Part shown: piece by piece, positions 36,331-47,136 of the stretch
How the letters are laid out: every line of letters begins with the position of its first letter
Position numbering within the stretch: position 1 is the first letter of the stretch
Assembly (NCBI RefSeq): GCF_902459565.1
Contig: NZ_CABPSN010000003.1
Location: forward strand, 620,001 to 684,000
Reading direction: 5' to 3'
DNA: 64,000 nucleotides
Origin: Pandoraea aquatica
GTDB taxonomy: Bacteria > Pseudomonadota > Gammaproteobacteria > Burkholderiales > Burkholderiaceae
Translations under genes and position numbers: made by a program
The notes under the pieces: generated by a model
Told to the model about the DNA's origin: nothing
Database searches by the model: none
What the model saw: only the letters and a program-made list of their open reading frames with translations

Positions 36331-37639
36331 CGGCCTCGGCAACGGCACCGATGCGGGTGACGAGCAACTGGTCGATCTTGTAGTTGTCGATGTCGACCAC
36401 TTCGAATTTGTAACCCGCCGCTTCGGTGGCTTCCGACTTCTTCGGAATGCGCTTGAGCTGATAGATCATGAACCCGGCGATGGTTTCGAACTCGCCCTCG
36501 CCGGGGAGCTCGTCGATATCGAGCGCCTTTTTTACGTCCTCCACCGACGTGACACCGTCGACGAGCCAGGAATGCTCGTCACGCTGCACGATCTGGTCTT
36601 CGTCCGCCGGGTGGACGACGTCGCCCATGAGTGCGCCCACGATGTCGTTAAGCGTCACCACGCCGACCACCAGACCGTACTCGTTGATGATAACGGCGAA
36701 GCCTTCGCGGGTTTCCTTGAAGCGTGCCAGCGCTTCGGACAAATTGAGCGTGTCCGGAATCACCAGCAGCTTCTTGGCGTAGAGGCGATCCAGATTGCGG
36801 ATCACGCTGGAGAGATCTTCGCTCGCAATGCGCTGGAGCAAGTCCTTCGAGTCGACGTAGCCGAGCACGTTGTCGATTTCGTCGCGACACACGAGATATT
36901 TCGAATGCGGGCTTTCCGTGATTTTTTGACGGATGCTGCGCTCATCTTCGGCGATGGTGAAGTACACCACGTCGTCGCGGAAGGTCATGACCGAACCAAC
37001 GGTACGTGACTCCAGTTCGAACACGTTCTCGATCAGATGCAGTTCCTGCTTGCGCAGCACACCGGCCTGCGCACCGGCACCGACCATCGCTGCAATGTCT
37101 TCCGACGTGATGTTGTCGATCGCATGGGTGGGCAGCTTGAACATGCGCAGAAACAGGTTGGCGACGCCATTGAAGACGTAGACCAAAGGACGCAGAACCT
37201 TCAGGCAAAGCAGCATCGGGTCGATGATCGCCATCGCCACGCGCTCGGGATTGACCATCGCGAGGCGCTTCGGAATCAGATCGGCGAACTGGATGAAGGC
37301 GATCGTGATGAACAGGAACGAGCCGATGCCGGCCAGTCGTAGCGCTAACGCCTCGTCCGCAAAGGGCGATAGCCAGTCGAACAGGTAGCCGGTGAGGAAG
37401 CTCTCGCCGAGTACACCGCCGAGCACGGCGACGGCATTCACGCCGATCTGCACGACGGTGAAGAAGTTGCCGGGCTGCTCCTTGAGCGCCAGCACTTTGA
37501 CGGCCTGCTCGTCGCCCTTCTCCATGAGCACCTGGAGTTTGGTGCGCTTGGCGGCTGTGAGCGAGATTTCGGCGGCGGAAAAGAAGGCGCTTGCCAGCAC
37601 CAGCAAGAGAATACTGAAAAGAAAACCGTAACCACTCAT
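36278..37639 (-). CDS. CNNM/CorC-family transporter, PaeA (YtfL)-like
   Basis: A 453-residue membrane protein: CNNM (DUF21) domain with about four membrane segments (residues 1-180), paired CBS domains (about 210-335) and a C-terminal CorC_HlyC domain. Similarity to E. coli YtfL/PaeA, a cadaverine/putrescine exporter, runs end to end: 'NPG/QPGNFFTVVQIGVNAVA', 'VLRKQELHLIENVFELESRT', 'HSKYLVCRDEIDNVLGYVDS' and 'AGYKFEVVDIDNYKIDQLLV'. Polyamine export under stress is therefore a better guess than Mg/Co efflux or hemolysin. Monocistronic, convergent with recD. Confidence 0.85.
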   Translation of the reverse strand: MSGYGFLFSILLLVLASAFFSAAEISLTAAKRTKLQVLMEKGDEQAVKVLALKEQPGNFFTVVQIGVNAVAVLGGVLGESFLTGYLFDWLSPFADEALALRLAGIGSFLFITIAFIQFADLIPKRLAMVNPERVAMAIIDPMLLCLKVLRPLVYVFNGVANLFLRMFKLPTHAIDNITSEDIAAMVGAGAQAGVLRKQELHLIENVFELESRTVGSVMTFRDDVVYFTIAEDERSIRQKITESPHSKYLVCRDEIDNVLGYVDSKDLLQRIASEDLSSVIRNLDRLYAKKLLVIPDTLNLSEALARFKETREGFAVIINEYGLVVGVVTLNDIVGALMGDVVHPADEDQIVQRDEHSWLVDGVTSVEDVKKALDIDELPGEGEFETIAGFMIYQLKRIPKKSEATEAAGYKFEVVDIDNYKIDQLLVTRIGAVAEAAIAAAKLNANPSENQTS

Positions 37640-38228
37640 ATTGTTGTCCCTGAAAGTGCGAGTGCGGATACATAGCCGCGGCGCAGGCCGGACCGGTTCG
37701 CACGGGAGTGGGTCCGGGAGCAGGGAGACATTTCAAAACAAGGCCGGCGGGCCATCATTTTGAGATGCCTTCGGGCTGGAGCGCGGGAGCAGCGTACCCG
37801 CTTCGGCATAAACGGCGGACAAAATTCGTGGCCTGTACTGCACGGACTGCGCAGGCCACGGGTCCCCAAAAGACGCCGTTGGGCGGGTCGCGTCAGCCGC
37901 GTCGGCTGTACCGCTGTCCGATAGCATGCCATAAGTTCGGGGCACTCCGACAGCGCGACCCCTGCGTACCTGGCGCGCACCGGGCGCACTCGGGACGCAT
38001 TCAAGCAGCCCGGCTGTCCACTCCGAGGCGGTCGCTTGCACGAGCTGCGAGAGTCCGCGTGCAGAACCGAAAATTACCGACCGACCGTTCGGGCATTGTG
38101 GACGCCGTCTTGACGACGCCGCCCGGCGACATCCGAGATCTGTCGGGGGCAGTGGGGCGCGGCGCAGGTGACGTCCAGACCGTGGTGCCAACCACGCATC
38201 TCCCTTTCCCAAATGTGAGGACTTATCG
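37640..38228. other. Intergenic region between paeA-like gene and unknown gene
   Basis: About 590 bases of divergent upstream DNA. Open frames on both strands are Arg/Pro/Ser-rich, start with GTG or lack ribosome-binding sites, and show no family pattern; I regard them as chance ORFs in GC-rich DNA. I looked for a PIP-box-like TTCGC-N15-TTCGC element and saw none. Confidence 0.5.
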
Positions 38229-39365
38229 ATGACTTTCGGTATGCAGTTCGCGAATCACGCACCCGCTATGGGCGGTTTTGCCCCGCTCGCATCCGTCGCG
38301 CTTCATCCCGGCACCGGGCCGGCCAGCGCCGCAGGCATGTCGCTTGCGCGCATCGCAAATGTGCCAAGCGCTGCCGTCGCGCATCCGTGGACCGCGCGTG
38401 AGTCGCAGGCAGCGGGATTGGCGCAATCGTCGAGGATCACGAATCAGGACAGTGCCCGTCGTCAGCTCGAAGCCGATTTTGCTGGCGTAACGTCGCAAGA
38501 GGATCGGTCTGGCGAGACATCGTCCGGCGCGCTCCGGCACGGGCTCGTGGATGTCGACAGTGTGGATGTTCTTGAAGCACCGATGACCGGGGAAGCGCTG
38601 GCGGCCTTTCTCGCGCCGCGTGTCGCACAAGCGGTGCTCCCGCCGGCGGCGCTGGCAACGCTGCACGTCTGTGCCGGTTCGCATCAGGTCAGCACGCGCA
38701 TTGCCGCGTTGGACGGGCGCAACCACCCGGTCGTCATGCCGGACGGACGCAGCGAACGCGCGCAAGTCTGTCGCGATATCGTCAACGGTTCCTTGCTCGG
38801 CACTGACGGTCGCAACGGCACGGTGCCGTTCGAGCCGACCCGTGCCGATGTGACGAAGGCGGTGGCGGACACGGCACGTCGATGGACCGGCAAGCCGGAT
38901 CTAGCGGGTAAGAAGGAGTGGTCGACGGCATGTCTCGTGCATGAGACGCCGTCCAAATTCATCGGCAAGCTGAACGCGCGTCTGCAAGCGGGTACGCGTG
39001 TCGTACCCCCGAGCGAAAGCACCGAATGGATGCTTCGTGTGGGATTCGCCGCCGGTCTGCCGATGCAGCAGGCGATTGTGCGCGGCGATCTGCCGGCGTT
39101 GATCGGTCTGGGGACGGACGAATGGGCGAAGCTCGCGCTCGGTGTCGAGCAACTGGGCGAGCGTCACTGGGACATGCGCCACACCGAAGTGATGGATGCC
39201 GCCGCCATGCCCGCGACCAACACGGCGGCGTTCACGGCGCTGGCAACGTCAATGTATTCGGTCGCCAAGCACATCGCCGTAGAGCGGTTGCGTAATTATC
39301 TGACGCAACGCGGCGTGCCTACTATGCCAGCTGCCGTGACCAGCGAATCGCCTTTGGTCGCATAA
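38229..39365 (+). CDS. Protein of unknown function, 378 residues; possible secreted effector
   Basis: I do not recognise a family. GTGAGGA lies 7 bases before the ATG. Residues 1-110 are Ala/Ser/Gly/Thr-rich, without signal peptide or membrane segment and probably disordered; residues about 115-370 look like a folded, mostly helical domain ('GEALAAFLAPRVAQAVLPPA', 'RADVTKAVADTARRWTGKPD', 'LGVEQLGERHWDMRHTEVMD', 'YSVAKHIAVERLRNYLTQRG'). A disordered, Ser/Ala-rich N-terminus ahead of a helical domain resembles type III effectors, but no secretion gene is in the window. It is isolated, with a long upstream region and a strong terminator. A cytoplasmic lineage-specific protein is equally possible. 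Confidence 0.6.
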   Translation: MTFGMQFANHAPAMGGFAPLASVALHPGTGPASAAGMSLARIANVPSAAVAHPWTARESQAAGLAQSSRITNQDSARRQLEADFAGVTSQEDRSGETSSGALRHGLVDVDSVDVLEAPMTGEALAAFLAPRVAQAVLPPAALATLHVCAGSHQVSTRIAALDGRNHPVVMPDGRSERAQVCRDIVNGSLLGTDGRNGTVPFEPTRADVTKAVADTARRWTGKPDLAGKKEWSTACLVHETPSKFIGKLNARLQAGTRVVPPSESTEWMLRVGFAAGLPMQQAIVRGDLPALIGLGTDEWAKLALGVEQLGERHWDMRHTEVMDAAAMPATNTAAFTALATSMYSVAKHIAVERLRNYLTQRGVPTMPAAVTSESPLVA

Positions 39366-39443
39366 CGACGGTTTCACATCTGCGGGCAAGGTTGTCAGCC
39401 TGACTTCGTCGATGGTCGTCGACAATCGCATTGCAACAAAAAA

Positions 39444-39474
39444 CGCGCCCGGTTTTACCCGGGCGCGCTTTTTT
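39444..39474. terminator. Bidirectional intrinsic terminator
   Basis: CGCGCCCGG (39444-39452) pairs perfectly with CCGGGCGCG (39459-39467) around a 6-base loop, followed by CTTTTTTG; the other strand has an equally long T-run. It separates the convergent unknown gene and thiC. Confidence 0.9.
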
Positions 39475-39549
39475 GACTACACGCTGGTCCGCCGTACACG
39501 GCAGCGGCGTCGAAGCCCACCGCCGCGCACGTGCCAGCTCGCGTGTTAA

Positions 39550-41636
<2,087 letters not shown>

Positions 41637-41737
41637 CTTTGCGGCAACGATACACCGACATGCGGGGCAAAACAAGCACGATGTGTCCCGAAAAACGTGA
41701 ACTGAAAATGGTGCGGTGCGGCATATCGACGGGCGCA

Positions 41738-43393
41738 TCAACCGTCCTGCGCCACACGCACCTCGCGTTGAAATTCTCGTGGCATCAGGCGCAGCGCATC
41801 GCGGAAAAAGCGACGGTCGGGCGGCGGCAGCATGGGCAGTACGCGACCAAGCGATTGCGCCGCGTGAAACGCTTGCGGCGAGTCGCCGTCCTGATGCAGC
41901 GCGAACCACAGCATTTCGAACCACAGATTGGCGAGTTGCAGCGGTTCGAAGCGCACGCGTCCCTCTTCGTGATCCGCGAGTGTGGTGGCAACGACATCGG
42001 TCCAGCGCAGGAAACCTTTGGCGCGCGAGAAGGGCGCGCCGAACGGCTGGACGGCGTCGAGAAACGCATCGACCGCAAGGGGCGTGCTCGCGCGCAACGT
42101 CTCCAGATCGGGATCGCGTCGCACCGGCACGGCACCGCGCGCAATGCGCAGCAGGAACACCGTATTCCAGACGGAATTCCCGCCCACGCCGAAGCGGTCG
42201 CAAATCCACTCGGACAAGCCGATCCACCGCAATGCCTGACGTTGCACTTCGGCCGCCGCCAGCCGTCTGCCGGGGTCGATCAGCGACTCCTGCCAGAACA
42301 GCCAGAGCGACAGGCCGATGTTGGCCGCGACGTGCTGGGCTAGCTCGATGGAGTCGGCTTCGAACGCGGCTTGCAGGGCGTCGGAAAAGGCGGCCAGCGC
42401 GTCGGCGGCCGATTGCGCGCGTGCGGGCATCGGGCCATTGCGCGCGGCGTGCGACTTGTACAGCAACGCCTGGAGATTGCGGCTTTCGAAGCGAATGCGC
42501 GGGTTGTAGACGAGACACGGCGCGAGCGACACGTCGTCGCTGATGCGTTGCAGATGCGCGAACGCACCCGGCTCATCACGCAATGCGTAGGCTTGCCATG
42601 CCTGCACGATCCAGTGCATTGCGCGCAACGTCGGCGAACCGGGCTGGCTCGCACCGAAGGTCGCGGCGAGTGTGGCTAACGTTTGCTTCGTGCGCGCGGC
42701 GTCGCCCATACGACGCCACACGATGGTCTCGGCGAGCAGTGCAATGCCACGCTGCACGTCGTCCACGGCACACACCTGGGCTGCATGGAACGACGGGATC
42801 GCGCCCGTGCGCTGGCGTCTGGCTTCGCTTTGCGTCGAAGGCGGCGGCGGAGCGAAGAACACGCCGTCCTGCATGTCGCGCTTGCCGAGCGTCAGGTGAT
42901 GCCAGAACGCGATGTCCTGCATGACGTAATCGAGCGCGGGCGACTGGGCGTCGGGTGCGCTGTCCTGCGGCAAGCCGAGAAATGCCGCAATAGCGCGGCG
43001 CGGGTCGGCAGGTGTCGTGTCGCCGATGGCGACTTGGATGCGCGACATCTCGTGCGCGGCGAGCCAGAAGGGGCCCTTGCCGCGTCCGCGCGTAGGGAGC
43101 AGACGCACATCCGCATGCCGGTCGTCGCCCCAGCCGACCGCGACGCCCCATCGCGCAAAGTCCGAAAACGCGCGGCTGATGAGCATGCGCAGATCGCCCC
43201 CTAGGCCAGCCTGACCGAAGCGGATCTTCAGCGACGCGAGCGTCACCGGCGACGCCTCGAAATGCGCCGCGTAATAGACGCGCATCAGCAACCACAGGCT
43301 CTGGTATCGCACCGGCTGAGCGTCGATTTTCTGCGGCGCGTCGAGTCGCACGACGAGTGTGGGAGCGAGCGTCGGCTCGGTGGTGTCGTTCAT
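41738..43393 (-). CDS. Protein of unknown function, 551 residues
   Basis: Not recognised. I start it at ATG 43393 ('MNDTTEPTLAPTLVVRLDAP'); the longer frame begins with a Cys/His-rich stretch unlike a normal N-terminus. No signal peptide or membrane helix. Residues about 15-125 look like a winged-helix or replication-initiator-type fold ('RYQSLWLLMRVYYAAHFEAS', 'LGGDLRMLISRAFSDFARWG'), with a Pro-rich linker near 190. The rest is almost all helical with evenly spaced Trp, Leu and Ala ('LAETIVWRRMGDAARTKQTL', 'AMHWIVQAWQAYALRDEPGA'), suggesting TPR-like repeats. That layout suggests a DNA- or protein-binding regulator (inference). Monocistronic, upstream of the thiC leader in the same direction. 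Confidence 0.65.
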   Translation of the reverse strand: MNDTTEPTLAPTLVVRLDAPQKIDAQPVRYQSLWLLMRVYYAAHFEASPVTLASLKIRFGQAGLGGDLRMLISRAFSDFARWGVAVGWGDDRHADVRLLPTRGRGKGPFWLAAHEMSRIQVAIGDTTPADPRRAIAAFLGLPQDSAPDAQSPALDYVMQDIAFWHHLTLGKRDMQDGVFFAPPPPSTQSEARRQRTGAIPSFHAAQVCAVDDVQRGIALLAETIVWRRMGDAARTKQTLATLAATFGASQPGSPTLRAMHWIVQAWQAYALRDEPGAFAHLQRISDDVSLAPCLVYNPRIRFESRNLQALLYKSHAARNGPMPARAQSAADALAAFSDALQAAFEADSIELAQHVAANIGLSLWLFWQESLIDPGRRLAAAEVQRQALRWIGLSEWICDRFGVGGNSVWNTVFLLRIARGAVPVRRDPDLETLRASTPLAVDAFLDAVQPFGAPFSRAKGFLRWTDVVATTLADHEEGRVRFEPLQLANLWFEMLWFALHQDGDSPQAFHAAQSLGRVLPMLPPPDRRFFRDALRLMPREFQREVRVAQDG

Positions 43394-43619
43394 GTTGACT
43401 GAGTGACTCGGGCAGCAAGCGTGGCAGGAAGCGTGGCAAAAAGCAGCGACGCGCGTTGCGTCGCAAACGGCGTGCGCACGTTCCACGAATTCATGGAAGG
43501 GGCGAGCCGATGATACGGCGGTTACGTCGGTTACGGTAGCTTTGCTTTGCAGCTGCCGAAACGCGCACTAAGCTGCAAACGCTTTCGAAAAAGCAGTGCC
43601 TGGCCAGCGCGACTTATAT

Positions 43620-43650
43620 CGGCAGCGACGACGTTTCGGCGTCGCTGCCG
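43620..43650. promoter_or_regulatory. Perfect 11-bp hairpin in the bla-OXA leader region
   Basis: CGGCAGCGACG (43620-43630) pairs exactly with CGTCGCTGCCG (43640-43650), loop of 9 bases, ending 57 bases before the beta-lactamase ATG and without a T-run. The surrounding gap (43394-43707, about 310 bases) otherwise holds no gene. It could be an operator or an mRNA-leader structure. Confidence 0.5.
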
Positions 43651-43707
43651 CACCCGGTGTGTCATCTCGATGTCACCCACTTGCATTCTGAAAATAAGGA
43701 TAACGAA

Positions 43708-44586
43708 ATGAAACGAATTCTCTCTCGCTGGCGTCGTGCGGCTATCGTGCTGCGTCTGGCGTCGGCGGTCGTTGCGCACGGTTTGCTGCCCTCGCCCGCA
43801 CATGCGTTGGAATTGTCGCGGGCGTCTGCGCCGGGCGCACCTTCTGTGGCAACCCCCGTCCACCTGACCGAGCGCGCCGACTGGGGCAAGTTCTTTGCGG
43901 CGGAAAACGTAAGGGGCACGGTCGTGGTGCTCGACGGCAAGACGCAGACCTATCAGGCGTACGATTCGGCGCGTGCCGAGCGGCGCATGTCGCCGGCGTC
44001 GACGTACAAGATCTTCAACAGTCTGCTGGCGCTGGAATCGGGCGCGCTGGACAACGAGCGCGAGACGATTCCCTGGGACGGCAAACCGCGCCGCATGAAG
44101 GCGTGGAATGCGGAGTTGAATCTGCGCGACGCGTTTCGCGTGTCGTGCTACCCGTGCTATCAGGTCGTTTCACACAAGATTCCACGCGCATATGCGCAGG
44201 CGAAGCTTGACGCCGTCGGGTACGGTAACCGGACCATCGGTCGCGTGAACGACACGTATTGGGTGGACGACAGCTTGCAGATATCGGCGCGCGAGCAAGT
44301 CGATTTCCTGCAGCGTCTGGCGCGCGGCACGTTGCCGTTCTCGGCGCGTTCGCAAGACATCGTCCGCCAGATTTCCATCGTCGAAGCGAACGCCGACTAT
44401 GTGCTGCACGGCAAGACCGGCTGGTTCGTCGACAAGAAGCCGGACATCGGCTGGTGGGTGGGCTGGCTGGAGCGTGACGGCAATCTGACGATGATTGCGC
44501 TGAACATCGATATGAACGGTGAGGCCGACGGCCCGAAGCGCGCGCGTATCGTGCGTGAAGTGCTGAAGAACCTGAAGTTGATCTGA
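43708..44586 (+). CDS. Class D beta-lactamase (OXA family)
   Basis: A 292-residue periplasmic serine beta-lactamase; signal peptide to about residue 33 ('PAHA'). Class D motifs: S98-T-Y-K101 (nucleophile Ser and the Lys that becomes carboxylated), Y172-G-N174, W185 (equivalent of Trp154), and K236-T-G238 followed by 'WFVDKKPDIGWWVGWLERDG'. At the canonical S-x-V position the protein reads S146-C-Y148, followed by P-C: Tyr replaces the usual Val, next to a Cys pair. Start at 43708 with AAGGA upstream. Pandoraea carry resident OXA enzymes (for example OXA-62, a carbapenemase); the lack of integron or IS sequences here fits an intrinsic gene. The substrate range of this one cannot be read from sequence. 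Confidence 0.92.
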   Translation: MKRILSRWRRAAIVLRLASAVVAHGLLPSPAHALELSRASAPGAPSVATPVHLTERADWGKFFAAENVRGTVVVLDGKTQTYQAYDSARAERRMSPASTYKIFNSLLALESGALDNERETIPWDGKPRRMKAWNAELNLRDAFRVSCYPCYQVVSHKIPRAYAQAKLDAVGYGNRTIGRVNDTYWVDDSLQISAREQVDFLQRLARGTLPFSARSQDIVRQISIVEANADYVLHGKTGWFVDKKPDIGWWVGWLERDGNLTMIALNIDMNGEADGPKRARIVREVLKNLKLI

Positions 44587-44596
44587 GCGTGATGCC

Positions 44597-44631
44597 GTGC
44601 GACGCGAACGCCGAATGGCGTCGCGCCGCAC
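44597..44631. terminator. GC-rich hairpin between bla-OXA and wrbA
   Basis: GTGCGACGCGAACGCC (44597-44612) and GGCGTCGCGCCGCAC (44617-44631) form a near-perfect stem with a GAAT loop and one bulge. No T-run follows, so termination would be weak or Rho-assisted. It separates two convergent genes. Confidence 0.45.
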
Positions 44632-44658
44632 GCGTTGCGAGTGATTTGCCGACGCGTC

Positions 44659-45291
44659 TTACAGGGCGCGGCCGTGTTTCAGCGCAGCGGCGATTTCCGC
44701 AACGTGACGGCCTTGCGTCCTCGCAATCGTCAGCTCGTTCTCGCTCGGATGACGTGAGCCGTCGGCACCGGCGAGCGTCGTGGCACCGTAGGGCGTACCC
44801 CCGGTGATCTCTTTCATGTTGGTGAGCGCGGGTTCCGTGTACGGCACGCCGACGATGATCATGCCGTGGTGGAGCAGGGTGGTATGGAAGCTGGTGATCG
44901 TCGTTTCCTGTCCACCATGCTGCGTGCCGGTGCTCGCGAACACGCTGCCGACTTTGCCAGCAAGCGCCCCCTTGGCCCAGAGGCCGCCGGTCTGGTCGAG
45001 GAAGTTGCGCATTTGCGCGGTCATGTTGCCGAAGCGCGTTGGGGTGCCGAAGATGATCGCATCGTACTCGGCGAGCTGGTCGACGCGTGCGACCGGCACG
45101 TTGGCGAAGGCAGCACGTGCGGCCTTCGCGCCGCTTTTTTCCAGCACGTCGTCGGGCACGAGTTCGGGGACCTGCATGACAGCGACGTCGGCGCTGGCGA
45201 CGCTGCGCGCGCCTTCGGCAACCGCGTCAGCCATCTTGTAGATATGTCCGAACATGCTATAGAACACCACCAGGATCTTGGCGTTGGCCAT
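44659..45291 (-). CDS. wrbA: NAD(P)H:quinone oxidoreductase, WrbA
   Basis: A 210-residue flavodoxin-fold protein of the WrbA (type IV NQO) family: '[20 protein letters not shown]' contains the FMN-phosphate loop, '[20 protein letters not shown]' and '[20 protein letters not shown]' are the flavin and tetramer contacts, and '[20 protein letters not shown]' is the C-terminal signature. It reduces quinones by two electrons and protects against redox cycling. A GGAGAA stretch precedes the ATG. A small membrane-protein gene lies upstream on the same strand, 113 bases away. Confidence 0.93.
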   Translation of the reverse strand: MANAKILVVFYSMFGHIYKMADAVAEGARSVASADVAVMQVPELVPDDVLEKSGAKAARAAFANVPVARVDQLAEYDAIIFGTPTRFGNMTAQMRNFLDQTGGLWAKGALAGKVGSVFASTGTQHGGQETTITSFHTTLLHHGMIIVGVPYTEPALTNMKEITGGTPYGATTLAGADGSRHPSENELTIARTQGRHVAEIAAALKHGRAL

Positions 45292-45404
45292 GGAATTCTC
45301 CTTTGGGGTCGAAAGATGCTGGCGTCGCGGACCGTCGGCCGCGCGAGGCGAGCCGTTCCATCATAGTCGACGCGGATGACGCTTTAGCGCAGCCGTGAGC
45401 CGCT

Positions 45405-45698
45405 TTAGCGCAACCGCGATCCGATAAGGCAACCCAGCGCCAACGCTGCCATGAGCACCGTAACGCTTGCCGAGACGCCACCGGCCAGTGCGAGGCCCGT
45501 GGCCGCGAGTCCATGCGCCATCACGGCGGCGGGTACGAGCAGCATGGCGCTCACGACACACCAGCGCATGACGTAGCGCCACATGAAGCGACTCACGATC
45601 TGCATACGCGCGTCGAGTTGATGCCGCTGCCAGAAAGACAGATCGGCTGCCGCGTGGAAGAGCCACAGCGGGCTGAAGTATTTGATGAACAAGTCCAT
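45405..45698 (-). CDS. Small membrane protein of unknown function
   Basis: A 97-residue protein when started at ATG 45698 ('MDLFIKYFSPLWLFHAAADL'); the longer frame adds a Cys/Arg-rich stretch and is rejected. Two hydrophobic helices are visible, about residues 47-67 and 71-93. No family recognised. The stop lies in the second copy of a short direct repeat, CGCTTTAGCGCA (45379-45390 and 45401-45412). It is followed on the same strand by wrbA and could be cotranscribed. Confidence 0.55.
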   Translation of the reverse strand: MDLFIKYFSPLWLFHAAADLSFWQRHQLDARMQIVSRFMWRYVMRWCVVSAMLLVPAAVMAHGLAATGLALAGGVSASVTVLMAALALGCLIGSRLR

Positions 45699-45952
45699 GA
45701 CGCCGTACCGGAAACACAATGCCCGCAGGGCGCGGGCATGTCGTCGAGGCACGATGGCGGGGCAGACGCCCGATGGCACAGTCACGCACTTGGGGGGAGT
45801 CGACGCACAGGCATTGTAGCAGGCACTCACTTACTTTGATGCGTCGTGACCCATGCCGATTACGTCGGTTTTTGCTGAATTTCGCTCAACGGCGCGCGAA
45901 CTTCCGGTATCCGCTGACTATTCCCACCATGTCAGGGCGCTCGCCCGGCCTG

Positions 45953-46903
45953 TCACTTGCGGGACTTGCCCGACGCCAGCGGTTGCGGCGCACTGGCTGA
46001 GATCTGCTGGATCAACTCCCAGACGGATTGCGCGGCGGGGGAGAGCGTCCGGTTCTTGCGGCGCACCAGCATGATGGTCCGGTCGATTTGCGGCGTGAGT
46101 GGCAAGGCCACGAGACGGCTGTCCGCTTCCGGGCCGTTCGCCGCCAGTCCGGGCATGGCCGGCAACGCCAGCGCAGGCATGACGCTGATGCCGATCCCTG
46201 CTTCGACCATCCGGAAGACCGTGATCGCATGCCCGACTTCTTGCGCCACCTGACAGTACGCACCGTGTTCGGCCAGTGCGCGGTCGATCAGCGGTCGGCT
46301 GCCGGACGCGTAATCGAGCAACACCAGCTTCTCGCCATTGAGCTCCTTCCACGTCACCTCGGTCTGCTTCGCAAAGCGATGTGAGCGGTCGCACACCACG
46401 AGGAACGGCTCGACCATGATGGGCTCGCCGACCAGATCGTCCGTGCCCTCCGAGGCGACGATCACGCCAAAGTCCACTTCACCGTGCCGCACGCTGTCGG
46501 TCGCCAGTGTCTGGACCTGATCACGCAGCATCAGCGTGATGTCGGGATAGCGGGCGGCGCAGGCCGAGATGCATTCGGGCATGAGATTCGCCGAAATGGT
46601 CGGCGCGCTGGCCACGCGCACCCGGCCGCGACGCTCTTCCGCCAGCCCGTGCGTGTCGCGCAGGGCGCTCTCCAGTTCATCGAGCACCCGGGCGAGGGTG
46701 GCAGAGAGGCTAGCGCCCACTTCGGTCAGCGTGACCTCCCGCGTGGTGCGGTCCACCAGCTTGAGTCCGAGTTCTTGCTCCAATTCCCGGATGCAGCGAC
46801 TCACGGCCGGCTGAGTCAGGCCGATATCCTCGCCCGCTCGGCTGAAACTGCCGTGCTCGGCCACCGCGAGGAACACTTTGAGCTGGCGCAGCGAGATATT
46901 CAT
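45953..46903 (-). CDS. LysR-family transcriptional regulator
   Basis: A 316-residue LysR regulator: N-terminal helix-turn-helix ('ISLRQLKVFLAVAEHGSFSR', 'GLTQPAVSRCIRELEQELGL', 'LVDRTTREVTLTEVG') and a substrate-binding-like effector domain from about residue 90 ('RGRVRVASAPTISANLMPEC'). Divergent from an SBF-like transporter gene with about 230 bases between starts; the AT-rich stretch next to its start (46905-46960) contains repeated ATGAAT elements and is the likely operator zone. It probably controls the transporter in response to a small organic ligand. Confidence 0.85.
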   Translation of the reverse strand: MNISLRQLKVFLAVAEHGSFSRAGEDIGLTQPAVSRCIRELEQELGLKLVDRTTREVTLTEVGASLSATLARVLDELESALRDTHGLAEERRGRVRVASAPTISANLMPECISACAARYPDITLMLRDQVQTLATDSVRHGEVDFGVIVASEGTDDLVGEPIMVEPFLVVCDRSHRFAKQTEVTWKELNGEKLVLLDYASGSRPLIDRALAEHGAYCQVAQEVGHAITVFRMVEAGIGISVMPALALPAMPGLAANGPEADSRLVALPLTPQIDRTIMLVRRKNRTLSPAAQSVWELIQQISASAPQPLASGKSRK

Positions 46904-47136
46904 GCGTCTTTGGTATGAATAAAATTTTTAAATGAATTTGTATTTTAACTACCCTTGCGCTCTAATACGTAAAAACCCGTAGCGCGAGCGCACACTTCCG
47001 GTCACTTTTCGACGTCTGGGACCTCCAGGATCGATGGTAGACCGTCGCTGACGGCCCCTATGCCGTTGCATCCCGTGTTCTGGCGGAACGGGCTTTGTCA
47101 TTTCAGACGTATCCGAGAGAGTATTCAAGAGTACCG

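Noticed and set aside
37708..38232. 174-residue open frame running into the unknown gene at 38229
   Set aside because: GTG start, no ribosome-binding site, Arg-rich with no family pattern; equal-length frames exist on the opposite strand, as expected in GC-rich DNA.
43708..44586. Beta-lactamase as a mobile resistance cassette
   Set aside because: No integrase, attC-like element, transposase or composition change is visible around it; it looks resident.
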